Position numbers and translations under genes: made by a program. A stretch of DNA of 64,000 nucleotides from Mycocentrospora acerina (lineage: Eukaryota > Ascomycota > Dothideomycetes > Pleosporales): the NCBI GenBank assembly GCA_022701365.1, contig JAKUHH010000216.1, forward strand, positions 930,001-994,000, read 5' to 3'. Shown piece by piece: positions 43,726 to 53,517 of the stretch; the first letter of the stretch is position 1, and every line of letters starts with the position of its first letter. Under the pieces are notes generated by a model. The model had not been told where the DNA came from. It worked only from the letters and a program-made list of their open reading frames with translations, and made no database searches.

Positions 43726-45954
43726 CTACAACTTGCTGAAATTCCTCGTGATCATAACAACAATCCCAGCAACAATCTTGATTGCAATTCTCAATACCCA
43801 AATTACCGCTTTGAACGAGAATGTCATAACATTGATGATGGCTCTCGCGACAAACGGCAGTTTGTCCTTATCCTCTTCTCTCTTCTTCTCTTTTTTCTCT
43901 TTGAGTTTCGTCTTAGTTTGTCCGTACCATTCTCCCAACTCAATGTCCTTGTCACAGGTAGTACTCGTCGTTGAGCTCTTCAGACTCGATGCGAATTTGC
44001 GCAGGTCACTGCCCGACACGGGACCTTTTGTCTTGCCGCCGAATCCTTGAAACCCCTCAACGAAAGAGTCTTTGAATGCTTTCGCAGTGTCTTCTTTCTT
44101 ATGTGTGAGAGTGAAGCTCGGAGGTGGGGGCTCGAAGTTGTCCTGACTGTTATTTCGACTTCGTCTTCCGCGTGTGGCTTCTGCGATGGCGACAGCTAGA
44201 AGCGTAGAGGCTACAACGTCTACGAGGAAGGGGTTACCAAAGTGCGCTAGGGCTCCGAGATTGAGAGTGAGGGCGTCGTTTGTGAAGTCGAGGCGGGCAA
44301 GCATGGCGTCGTCGGCGGTGGCGTCTGTTGTCGTGGGAAGCTGTCGAAATGACATTTCCGATGGGGTGATGGAGATAGGGCGGTTTTGGCTGTCTAGTAG
44401 CGGAGGTGGGGCAAGAGATGAAAAATTATTTGCCCGGGGCGAGGTTGGGGATAAAATGAAGGGGTTCAAAATCGTAATTGTGGCTGCCTTTCGTCCTGGT
44501 GACGGCGGGGATGGACGCATGTTGTGCCCGTAGATTGCAGTGACTGGACGAGTCGAGGGTTTGTTAATTACAGAACAGTCGCCTTCGATTTGAATCGGAA
44601 ATGTGCCAAGTGTGGGGTGATGCAATTGATATGAGCCTTCAGAAGGCATATGATATGCCCACGGATTCGTCTGTTGCTCAGGAGCGTCGCGCATCCATGC
44701 AAGCGCACAGCATTCACGTTGGGCAGCGCCTGCTAGGACGTCTTCTGCCAGCTGCTGCGCAGCTGGTGATTGAGCACCAGGATCTATCATAGCAATGTGT
44801 GAAGCGGCAGGAGAGTTGGCCGCAGCGTCCAGTGCTTGGAGAGCAGCGAGCTTGGGGTATATGCTTGTAAGGAGGGTTACGGGCTCTTGTTCTTGTGGGT
44901 CGAACATGACATTATCCAGAGATGGAGGAGTGATGAGATCGAGGTGGGCAACTGGTAAGACTCGTGGCTGTGTAGGGTGATGACGCTGAATGAGGAGTTC
45001 ATTCATAATGCTGGGTACTTCGTTGCCGCTGGCAAGGTTGGATTGAGCCAGACTGTAGAAAGGAAGAGACGGTGTTGTACCGAATGTGATGGTGGGATTT
45101 GCGGCAGTTGCTCGGTGCATCTTGAGGGTATATATTTCAACCGCAGGTTCTTCTTGCCCATTAGCAGCCATCCATAAATTATCGAGTAAGCTTGAGGGCG
45201 TGAAGAACGTTTTTGGTGGTGCAGGCCCTCGGCTTCCGCTTGCAGTGAGGTTGCCATATGGAACATAGTTATCGGGAGAGTACGGTGATCTACTTATTTG
45301 AGCTCGAGGAATGTGTGTAGGCGACGTTTCGGTGGGCTTGTACGCCTGTCTCGTAAGAGGTATGGTTGGGTCATAGACCGGAAACATGGATCGCATTGGT
45401 ATGTTCTCTTGTGGTGACATGCTCTGGAATTGTGTTGCTGGACTGTTCGCTCGCACAAGTGTCGGGCTTGTAGAGAAAGCGGGCGATACTGTTCGGTTAA
45501 GAACTGGACTAGCAGTGAACGATTGTTGCTTGCTCTGGCCATTTGTTGTCGAAACAGAGGGTGATGGAGCTCGGGGACTGTGGCTCCTGTAGTAATCTTC
45601 TTGTACCACCGTCTGAGACTTGAATGCGTGATGTTGAGACGGAGAGTCAAACCTCGACCGACTGGCCGGTGGAGGCGTCCCAGCGACCTGTGGAGTCTGT
45701 ACATATACCCGTGGAGGAGTAGTGATTGTAGTCGGAGGTTCTATCAAGCCCGAAGGTGATACAGGAACGGATTCGACCTGAATGATGAGTTCGTGGAAGT
45801 CCGCTGGTGGCTTATTACTCGTCGCACTAGTGATGGTCTCTACTAATGGTTCTGGCGTTGCAGACTTTGTGAGTGGTGAAGGTCTCCTAATCGGAGCTGT
45901 CTGCTGTGTAGCACGAGGCGGAGGAGGGAACAGTTGAAAAGCTGGTCCAGCCAT
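43726..45954 (-). CDS. Proline/serine-rich fungal protein with C-terminal membrane segment, function unknown
   Basis: A single exon. I place the start at 45954 (MAGPAFQLFPPPPRATQQ), giving 742 residues; an upstream in-frame ATG at 45987 adds 11 more. Residues 1-260 are Pro/Ser/Thr-rich and disordered, with repeated SPA/SPT motifs that could be kinase sites. A more ordered middle part (about 280-480) includes VEIYTLKMHRA and FPIQIEGDCSVI. Near 600 there is a hydrophobic stretch (FLVDVVASTLLAVAIAEATR). A Lys/Glu charged run precedes the C-terminal hydrophobic segment with several Ile/Val/Phe residues (FKAVIWVLRIAIKIVAGIVV), which ends 10 residues before the stop. This suggests a tail-anchored membrane protein with a cytosolic body. 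I do not recognise a named family. Confidence 0.8.
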   Translation of the reverse strand: MAGPAFQLFPPPPRATQQTAPIRRPSPLTKSATPEPLVETITSATSNKPPADFHELIIQVESVPVSPSGLIEPPTTITTPPRVYVQTPQVAGTPPPASRSRFDSPSQHHAFKSQTVVQEDYYRSHSPRAPSPSVSTTNGQSKQQSFTASPVLNRTVSPAFSTSPTLVRANSPATQFQSMSPQENIPMRSMFPVYDPTIPLTRQAYKPTETSPTHIPRAQISRSPYSPDNYVPYGNLTASGSRGPAPPKTFFTPSSLLDNLWMAANGQEEPAVEIYTLKMHRATAANPTITFGTTPSLPFYSLAQSNLASGNEVPSIMNELLIQRHHPTQPRVLPVAHLDLITPPSLDNVMFDPQEQEPVTLLTSIYPKLAALQALDAAANSPAASHIAMIDPGAQSPAAQQLAEDVLAGAAQRECCALAWMRDAPEQQTNPWAYHMPSEGSYQLHHPTLGTFPIQIEGDCSVINKPSTRPVTAIYGHNMRPSPPSPGRKAATITILNPFILSPTSPRANNFSSLAPPPLLDSQNRPISITPSEMSFRQLPTTTDATADDAMLARLDFTNDALTLNLGALAHFGNPFLVDVVASTLLAVAIAEATRGRRSRNNSQDNFEPPPPSFTLTHKKEDTAKAFKDSFVEGFQGFGGKTKGPVSGSDLRKFASSLKSSTTSTTCDKDIELGEWYGQTKTKLKEKKEKKREEDKDKLPFVARAIINVMTFSFKAVIWVLRIAIKIVAGIVVMITRNFSKL

Positions 45955-46781
45955 GTCGAATCTCGTACACTTCTTCTTAAGATGCAAGCTCTCCTAAATA
46001 GGTAAAGCAGACCAAAGGACCCAGCTTCAAGACAACTGATGGGGTGTTCGAGATGATACTAAGAGTACAAGAAAAACAGACCTGCCTAGCATGCTGGGTA
46101 ATCTGGGGATATCGACTATAAGACGGTCGTGCTTTAGCAACTACTAGGCTAGTATGGGACTGTGAAGTCTGGTAGCGGTCAAACATCACGTTCCTTGCAG
46201 AAGAGACCGTTCTGAATATTGTGGTTGGGAGGTATATCCAATCAAGACGTGCACAAAACCCAGCGCTTCGATCTGTTGGCGGGACGGCGGTTACGATTTT
46301 GGTGGTTGGCTGTCGTTTGCTGTAAGCGCCAACACTCGACCTCGCTACACCTCCGACCACGTTTACCAGGATCTCACGATACCTGTACGTCGCGCTGATT
46401 CGTCGGCATTTTAAGTGCTATTCAGCGCACAGAGCACTCATGTATGTGACGGACCGGTGCGATCGCCCTGCAGGTCTATTTTAGGCGTACGCGGGCCAAC
46501 AAGAATTTGAGGCTTCTATTCCTTGCCAAATGTGGGTCAACTTGTTCAGCAAACTATGCACCTGTTGTCTTGAGAGAGTATGGATTTGGACTGAAACGTA
46601 TGTAGGTGGTGTTAGTGTCATAAATGCTCAAAATGCTGATTTCCTAAACGACAACCTCCAACCTCGAGATTGAGGTAGTTATAGAAAATTGTCGCATTAG
46701 TATTGCTGATATAGCTTGAAGCCACATGAACACCCTGGCGTTTGGGGCCCTAATAGTCTTCCAACCGCCCTCCACTCTCAA
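45955..46781. other. Intergenic region, nothing recognised
   Basis: Promoter of the proline-rich gene. A short reverse ORF at 45977-46360 overlaps that gene's start and has no resemblance to known proteins. Confidence 0.5.
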
Positions 46782-47201
46782 CTAGGCTAACTCTGGATGC
46801 AAGGACTGCACATTCAGGCACACTCTGCTTGTGGTCGTGATTTGCTTTGGAATCTGTCGCCGCCTGATGTCTTCGATGATTTGCGAAAGATTGATATCTT
46901 CCCGGAGCATATTAAGCAAAGGAGTAGTATTTGGCGTTTTTTCAGCACAAATAGCTTTTGTCGCACATGCAATCACAGTTGCCAAATGGTCAGAAAATAG
47001 TCAATACCATCTGCTGAAGACATGGGTTTGCTCGTGTAGAAGATGCAGACAGACAAGCATAGCGCTAGACAGATTAGCGTGAGACTCTATCGATAAGCTC
47101 TTAAGATTTTCAAAAAGTTCGTCATCGGTTCGCATAGCACTCCCAAACATCACATTATTCAAAATGCCGACAGAACTAGAAGACGTACGATGTTTCTCCA
47201 A
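46782..47201 (-). pseudogene. Broken reverse-strand ORF beside HGH1
   Basis: One reading frame runs from 47201 down to 46782 and is interrupted by a single TGA at 47001-47003. Both sides look like real protein: upstream RTDDELFENLKSLSIESHAN and downstream LREDINLSQIIEDIRRRQIP. No in-phase GT..AG intron removes the stop: the nearest donor (GTATTG) and the following AG sites leave the wrong frame. The upstream part overlaps the first exon of HGH1 on the other strand. The helical, charged character would fit the C-terminal part of a regulator, but the family is unassigned. It is either a nonsense-mutated remnant or a gene with splicing I failed to see. Confidence 0.4.
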
Positions 47202-48532
47202 AGATTTCCAAGTACAAACACTAAAAAATATGGACTAGCTCGTCGAGTTCCTACACCATGGAAACACACAAATCCGACAAGCAGGTCAGAAGTGCCCCTC
47301 CACCCCACCATGGACATGGTGCTCACGCTGAACAGCCGTCGAACATCTCGTTGGTTACTCGCAGTCGGACGTACCACTCTTCAAGCACAATCAGCTCGAG
47401 CCTGTTACCGACCTGAAACTTCTTGTCAAGGACTATGCGCCGATTGCGAAAAACGCCTTCACCATCCTCATCAATATCTCCGCAGATCCTGAAATCACAA
47501 AGTTCCTCGCAAAGGATGATGCTTTTCTGGAAACACTTTTGTCACGGATAACCGTATGTCAGTTCCCCAGACCTGGGGGTGTGTAGATTAGTCTCTGATA
47601 TGGCGTGTAGAACCCCAAGGAATCGAATGCGAACGAAATCGCAATGCTCCTCGCCAATCTGGCGAAGGATGACTCACTCCAACGAGTGCTCGAGCTGAAG
47701 CGCGATGTACCAAAGGATCTTTCCAAGTCGAAATGGGCTATGGACCAGCTCATGGACTGCTTTGTCAAGGGGGCCGAAGGAGCATACAACAAGCGCGCAG
47801 ACTTTGACTACCTATCATACTTCTTCGCTGACCTGGCCAAGGTACACCATCCACAAACTCCACCTTCTTGAATTAAACACCTGACCAATTCTTCAGTTTC
47901 CAAAAGGACGTGAATATCTCACCACTCCTCAAGAGCACGACGGCGATATCATCCCCATCACCAAAATCCAAGTCTTCACTGACCACTCCTCGCACATTCG
48001 CCGTCTCGGCGTCGCCTCGGCCATCAAGAATGTCGCCTTCCTCGTCCCCGCCCATCCCGTTCTGCTCTCCAACCTCTCGCCAGACCCGAACCTACCCCCA
48101 CCCCACATCGGCGCAAACCTCCTCCCATACCTCCTCCTCCCGCTCATGGGGCCCGAAGAATACGCAGACGACGACACGGAGGGCATGCTCGACGAGCTTC
48201 AGCTCCTCGAGCCAGACAAGGAACGTGAAAGTGACGTCGAGATTATGAAAGCACACCTCGAAACACTACTATTACTCAGCACGACCAAAGAGGGAAGACA
48301 GGTGTTGAGGAGAGTAAAGGTTTACCCTATTGTCCGCGAGTGCCATATGCAGGTTGAAGATGAGGATGTGAGGGAAGCCTGTGATCGCGTGGTGCAGGTC
48401 CTCATGCGGGACGAGGAGGGTGAAGAAAGCGAGATGCCCGATTCAAGCGCGTATGCTGGGGGTAGCGGGAAAATGATGGCGCTGAAGAATGAAGAAGAGG
48501 ATGAGGAGGAGAAGATTGTGGAGATTTTGTGA
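47164..48532 (+). CDS. hgh1: HGH1 family protein (DUF383/DUF384 armadillo-like)
   Basis: Five exons: 47164-47184, 47239-47284, 47336-47553, 47611-47841 and 47897-48532, giving 383 residues. The first two coding exons are 21 and 46 nt. Joining them yields MPTELEDLVEFLHHGNTQIRQAA, the family start. Key blocks are LLVKDYAPIAKNAFTILINIS, MLLANLAKDDSLQRVL, MDQLMDCFVKGAEGAYNK (DUF383), RRLGVASAIKNVAF and PLMGPEEY with GMLDELQLLEPDKERE (DUF384). The C-terminus is acidic (EEEDEEEKIVEIL). HGH1 in yeast works with the TRiC chaperonin on eEF2 folding. It converges on the MFS gene, with 124 bases between the stops. Confidence 0.94.
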
Positions 48533-48656
48533 TTGTGACATGATGGTAGATGTGAGAAAAGGAGACGAATCTATACCAATGACGCCTTTCTATACAAAAA
48601 AAAATGCAACATATACGGTCCAGTCTATATGCTCCCAAACTTCCTCATGAACAATG

Positions 48657-50336
48657 TTACTTCTTGACAGAGGTTATTACGTCTTCCTTGCTACTCGTCA
48701 CACTTTCCAGTTCCTTCTCACTGCCCCTATGCAATGGACTCTCATTCCCCGGCTCCGCAGCAACTTCCTCCAAGACCTTTTCCTGAACCCCCATCTCCTC
48801 ATCTTTCCTTTGCTCCGTCTGTCCAAACCCCTCTGCCGTTTTTCCATCCGCACTATTCGGATCCTTCTTCCGCATCCCCCATCCGCCCCTCCAACCCACC
48901 CACTTGTGTTCCCACGGGCCCCTTGCCAGCATCACCAAAATCGCTGCAATGATGAATCCCACACTCGCACTACCCGAACCAATCCACCCAGCCGCAGCAT
49001 AGATGTGATTCCCCGCGGCAGTCCCAATCAACTGGCCACAGAACGTGCTCACCATAAACGCCGTATTGACGCCATTCCTGCGCTTCGGCTCCACAGCGTA
49101 GATACTTGAGCGCTGCGCAATCTGCGCCGTCTGATTTCCAAAATCCATCAATAGTGCTTGCAGCACAGGGCCCGCGACGCTAAACGGCCCGATATATGTG
49201 CCCAGACAGACGCCTAGAAGAGAGCACGATAAACCGAACAGGATGGAAAAGTGCGGCACAAAGTGATCAGTTACGGAGCGTGCGTAGAAGGGACTAATGA
49301 GCATCCCTGCTATACCTATTAGTCCGAATAGCCCGATAACTAGTGAGGAATAGTGGTACGGATCTCCTGCTAGGAGGAAGGTGAGCGTCGTCCAGAAACT
49401 GGTAAATGGCGCTGAGCAGAACATGCCCGCCAAACAGGCCTGCACGAGCACCGGGTGGCGGAAGAGCATCTTGACGATGTCGAACAGAATGGTGAAGTAG
49501 TTCATTCCAGGGCTGGTGGCAGGGTAGTCGGGCATGAAGAGCCAAAGCAGGATGAAGATTAAATATTGCAGCGCGAGAGCCATCCAGTATACGGCGCGCC
49601 AGGTGACGAAATTGGACATTGTACCGGAGAGTACACGCGCGACTAGCACGCCAAGCATGAGTCCGGAGACGACGATAGAGAGTGCTGCGGCGCGGCGGTT
49701 GGGTGGCGCAAGGTCGCCCACGAGGGGGAGCATGAGCTGCGGGGTGACAGTAGTGATGGCTGTGATGAAAGAGATTGCCGTAAAGACTTGAAGGTCGGAA
49801 GTGATACACAACCCAATCCTGGATGTTATCAGCATTCCGCTCTATACTTCACTCTTTCATTTCATGAACTTCCTCCCACGTCTAAAAACTTTTCCAACTC
49901 ACCACATGCATGCTGTAAAAAATACTAATCCACACACAAACGGCCGTCTAGGCAATAAGTCCCCCAACGGACACAAGAACAACAGTCCCGCCGCATATCC
50001 TGCCTGCATCACCGTTGGAATCTGCGCCACGTCTTCGTATGCAACACCAAAGTCACGTGCTAGGATGTTGAGGATGGGGTGGTTGTAGTACAGATTCGCG
50101 ACGGTAAAGCCTGCTGCGAAGGCGAACAGGACATTCATGCCCATGGAGAATTGCGGCGGGCGTGAGGGATCCCATCGGCAGTTTGGAGGCGTCCATGTCA
50201 GAATAGTGTAAATCTTCCGCAGAGTTGATGGGGTGTTGTGGGGTGGTGGTGATGGTGAAGGCGTTGTGGTTATTCCCGGCTGGGTTCCGTTGCCCAGAGG
50301 TTTTGGTTGGACAGATGAATGCATCGTACCTGCCAT
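48657..50336 (-). CDS. MFS_1-type major facilitator protein
   Basis: Two exons, 49903-50336 and 48657-49818, giving 531 residues. The N-terminus is a proline/threonine-rich cytosolic stretch. Twelve membrane segments follow, with the motif GDLLPRRPFV after segment 2, the start of segment 3 continuing across the intron (FFTACMW|IGLCITSD), and GDLAPPNRRAAALSIVVSGLMLG in segment 4-5. The central loop is short, and a charged tail of about 80 residues ends the protein (KELESVTSSKEDVITSVKK). The pattern is that of bacterial-type arabinose-efflux-like MFS proteins rather than sugar porters, since PESPR and PETKG are absent. The substrate is unknown. The donor GTGAGT and acceptor TCCAG are clear. Confidence 0.88.
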
Positions 50337-50751
50337 TGTAACACTTTACGTTCTCCAAGACTGTCTTGTGTGGCAATGCCACATAAGCAAGGATTGTAAG
50401 ACGAAAGCGTATAAGGCAAAGGAACGATAATCGTTGAGAAGAAAACGAGAACATGATGATGGCTCGGTCGCTTTCCCGGCATTTGTGAGGAGCCGAAGTT
50501 CATGACGATATTGCTAACCCCGATATGACCGCCAATCATGCTTGCTTGTAAATTCATTCTCATGTAATCGACTTGATCGCGTTTCAATGATGTCTTGATT
50601 TCATGATCTATTACTATTGTACATGCTTAAGGCAAAACACCCACCCTATAAGCCCAAATTCAAATGACCCGTCGCATTATGAGTCCAACAATTTGTAACG
50701 TGGCTGGTGAGTCAATAACTTTCGTGCAACCGTTCTGAGATCGATTAACTT
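50337..50751. other. Intergenic region, nothing recognised
   Basis: Promoter of the MFS gene (reverse) and 3' flank of the TFIIF gene. No repeats or RNA genes are seen. Confidence 0.5.
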
Positions 50752-52695
50752 CTAGTGACCTAACCTCGCGTTGATGAGTTCCTCTGATGGCATCTGTGGG
50801 AGCGGTGTCAACCAGGACTTTGCTTTGTCGAAGCTCGACACGGCCTTCACGAGCCTGATAAACGTTTGTGTATGGACCTTGTCGACGCGTGACTTGAACT
50901 GAGCGATGAGGCCTTGGATGGTCATCCCCTGAGGTGGCAGGGCCTCGTAGATCTCCTTGGCTGTGGGCAGGACCTTCTCAGGGCCTGGCGGCGAGGTAGC
51001 AGCAGGGCTGGAAGGCTTTGAGGAAGAAGAGGAATGCTTCTCCTTCTTCTTCCTTTTCCGGGACGATTCGTTGCCGCTCTCAATGTCTGACCCGGGACGC
51101 TTCTTGCTCTTGGATTTCTGATCACCTGGCAGGATGGTGAGTGGCTTTGGGGTGCTGGAACGTGAGCTGGAAGCCTTTGGTGTGCTAGCACCTTTTGGTG
51201 TGTTGGTTCCCTTGGTCGATGCTCCAGAGGCACCCGAGGGGGTAGGCTCCACGGTAGTCTTGCCCTCAGCTGCCTTCTTCTCTTCCTCCTTGCGCTTCTG
51301 CTCCCTCTCTTCTTCAGACTCCGACTCGGATTCGCTGGACGAAAGATATGGGTTTTCACGATCACTGTCGCCGAACTCGTCGTATCTCTTCTCGTGCTTT
51401 AGAAGCTTCTTTGTCAGAAACTTCTCTTGAGATTTGCCATCCTCTTTGTTTTTGCGCTCTTGCTCTTCCTGCTCACGGAGCTTCTCCTCGTCAGGTCGTT
51501 CCCACAAAGCGGCTTGGAGTTGATCGCGCTTGAGCTTCTCTGTCGCCTCCTTGACGTCTTGCTCCTCACCCTCAAACAGTCCGTTGAGACCCTCTTCGTC
51601 GTCAGCGAAGTCTTCGTCGAGGTTAAAATCGATGTCGTCAGCGTCAGCCTCGCGTTTGACGTAGACTTCGTCATCATTGCGGGCCCTTCGAATCCTGCCC
51701 TCGTCGTCGGCTCCACCACCAACTCGTGTGCTCATACCATAACGAGAGCGCGACTGCTCTTCCTCCATCTGTCTCCTCTCGGCGCGCTTCTCAATGCGGC
51801 TGAGGAAGGTGGGAACGTTCTCGACCTTGTACATGACCTTGTCGACATCGTCGCCTGTGGGCTTGACCTTGCCCTTGACGCTGAACCTATACCAGCGCTC
51901 CATGGGGGCGAGCTGGATGGCGCCGTGTGCATCATTGGGGTTCTGGGTGAGCATGATGTGTGCCTCGGATAGCTCCGACTCGTATGTGCCGACCCATGTC
52001 TGCTTGTTCTCAAAGTCTTCGAGATGCCAAGGCAGGGTTTCCTCGTAGCGTAGCAGTTGGCGCTTCCTGGCTTCCGGTGTGTCGTCGGGGCGGTACTTTT
52101 GCTCCGTCTTCTTCTGGAAGGCCTGGGGCTTCGTCTTGCCAGTGGGGGCAATCTTGGCCTGGTTCTCCTCGCGGACCTTGCGGCGCTCTTCCTTGGCCTG
52201 CTCGATGCGTTCGCGCTCCTTGATCTCCTCAAGATCCTCCTTTGTATCGTCCTCCTCGAAGTGGGTGCCTGCACCGCTCGGCGGGGCTCGGGGATCTCGG
52301 CGATGGAGGCGGATGGGGGCGGCGAAGTGTTCAGGGTTCTGGATGTCGAGTCGTGTCTTGCTCTGCAGGCGCATGACGTGGTGTCGCAGCTCCTTGAGAT
52401 CGCGGCGCGTGACGATGAGGGGAAATGAGCTGGCGCCTTGCTGCAGGAACTCGTGTCGCAGCGCGTCCGTCGTCTTGGTGCCATCCGCGTTGATGAGACC
52501 CGGCGCGTTTTTGTTCTCGTTCATCTGCGTAAGCGAGACCAGCGGGCGGGTGATGTTCTTGAGCGGGCGGCGAGGAGGGCGCAGGGCTGCCGACTGGGGC
52601 GGTGGGCGACGGCGGCGGACGGGAGGCTGCTGGGCATTTGCAGCGGCGACGGGCGCGGCGACGGGCCTCGCGGGCGCTGGCAGGTTCCCGTTCAT
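50752..52695 (-). CDS. tfg1: Transcription initiation factor TFIIF, alpha subunit (RAP74/Tfg1)
   Basis: A single exon. I start at 52695 (MNGNLPAPARPVAAP), giving 647 residues; the open frame reaches an ATG at 52869 but that segment is Ser/Pro/Arg-rich and unlike the family. The N-terminal dimerisation region comes after about residue 60, with FPLIVTRRDLKELRHHVMR and, further on, APMERWYRFSVKGKVKP, which belong to the triple-barrel fold with the beta subunit. The middle is highly charged (Glu/Lys/Asp, then SSSESESESEE and a Ser/Thr/Lys tract). The C-terminal winged helix (YEALPPQGMTIQGLIAQFKSR to the end, NARLGH) is the site that binds the FCP1 phosphatase in other eukaryotes. TFIIF delivers RNA polymerase II to promoters and aids start-site choice. 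No intron is required. Confidence 0.92.
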   Translation of the reverse strand: MNGNLPAPARPVAAPVAAANAQQPPVRRRRPPPQSAALRPPRRPLKNITRPLVSLTQMNENKNAPGLINADGTKTTDALRHEFLQQGASSFPLIVTRRDLKELRHHVMRLQSKTRLDIQNPEHFAAPIRLHRRDPRAPPSGAGTHFEEDDTKEDLEEIKERERIEQAKEERRKVREENQAKIAPTGKTKPQAFQKKTEQKYRPDDTPEARKRQLLRYEETLPWHLEDFENKQTWVGTYESELSEAHIMLTQNPNDAHGAIQLAPMERWYRFSVKGKVKPTGDDVDKVMYKVENVPTFLSRIEKRAERRQMEEEQSRSRYGMSTRVGGGADDEGRIRRARNDDEVYVKREADADDIDFNLDEDFADDEEGLNGLFEGEEQDVKEATEKLKRDQLQAALWERPDEEKLREQEEQERKNKEDGKSQEKFLTKKLLKHEKRYDEFGDSDRENPYLSSSESESESEEEREQKRKEEEKKAAEGKTTVEPTPSGASGASTKGTNTPKGASTPKASSSRSSTPKPLTILPGDQKSKSKKRPGSDIESGNESSRKRKKKEKHSSSSSKPSSPAATSPPGPEKVLPTAKEIYEALPPQGMTIQGLIAQFKSRVDKVHTQTFIRLVKAVSSFDKAKSWLTPLPQMPSEELINARLGH

Positions 52696-53517
52696 GGCGA
52701 AAGAATGGATGCGGGCGCTAAGACTATAGGGAGGGTGGGGCGTTGATGGCAGCACAGAGAGAGTGCGCGAGGGGCGGGTTGAGCGAGCGGAAGGTGACAG
52801 CAAGGCCGCGCTGGGCTTTGTGTACTGGAAGCGGACGTGCAGCGAGACTGCCCTTTGCACTGTCGTCACTAGCGCGCCGTGGTCCTCTGCCTCTTGGCGG
52901 GCCAGCTGTCTTGCAGACCGTCCAAACTAGCCGTATGCGTATTGTCTCGTGAATTAGGTCGCTCCACCCAAGAGAAGAGACGGTGCAAGAGACGACGGGT
53001 TCCAAAACACCCAAAGCCCTTGCGCAGACGCGGAACAGTCATGTCGGGAGGTGAGCCGTGGTTCCAGGCAAACCACCATGTTATCCATGGTGCAACCATA
53101 GCATGCCCCCATCTCCTCTTTGCCCCGTAAAACCCCCCAGTTTTCCCAGGCGTTTCCCTTCTTCACGCTGTCGAGCTTCACAGACGCGGTACACAGCCTG
53201 AAAGAGCAAAAGCGTGATTGGCTATTAGCCTCCAACAACTCTCGCCGTGGTGCACCACCCCAACACTTCAACACTTCACCACTTCACCACTCGCAGCTGC
53301 ACCACAACTTCCACCCGCATCTCCCGATCGAGCTGCAGGTTTTCGAAGCTGCACTGGGGGCGGTACCTGCCTTTCGTCTGTCTGTTGGGCAATTTAATCA
53401 CGCAAGTGTCACTGCCGCAATTTTATCACGAGTTCCCACGAACCTGTGCGAGCAAACACTGGAAACTGAACCACACTGCACCACTCTCAGCACTCCTGGG
53501 AACATTCCACCGCCATC
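52696..53517. promoter_or_regulatory. Divergent promoter between TFIIF alpha and the Cid1-type gene
   Basis: 822 bases separate the start codons. The part nearest the forward gene (53260-53300) has CACTTCACCACTT repeats and pyrimidine-rich sequence. Contains antisense ORFs only; no gene is supported. Confidence 0.55.
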
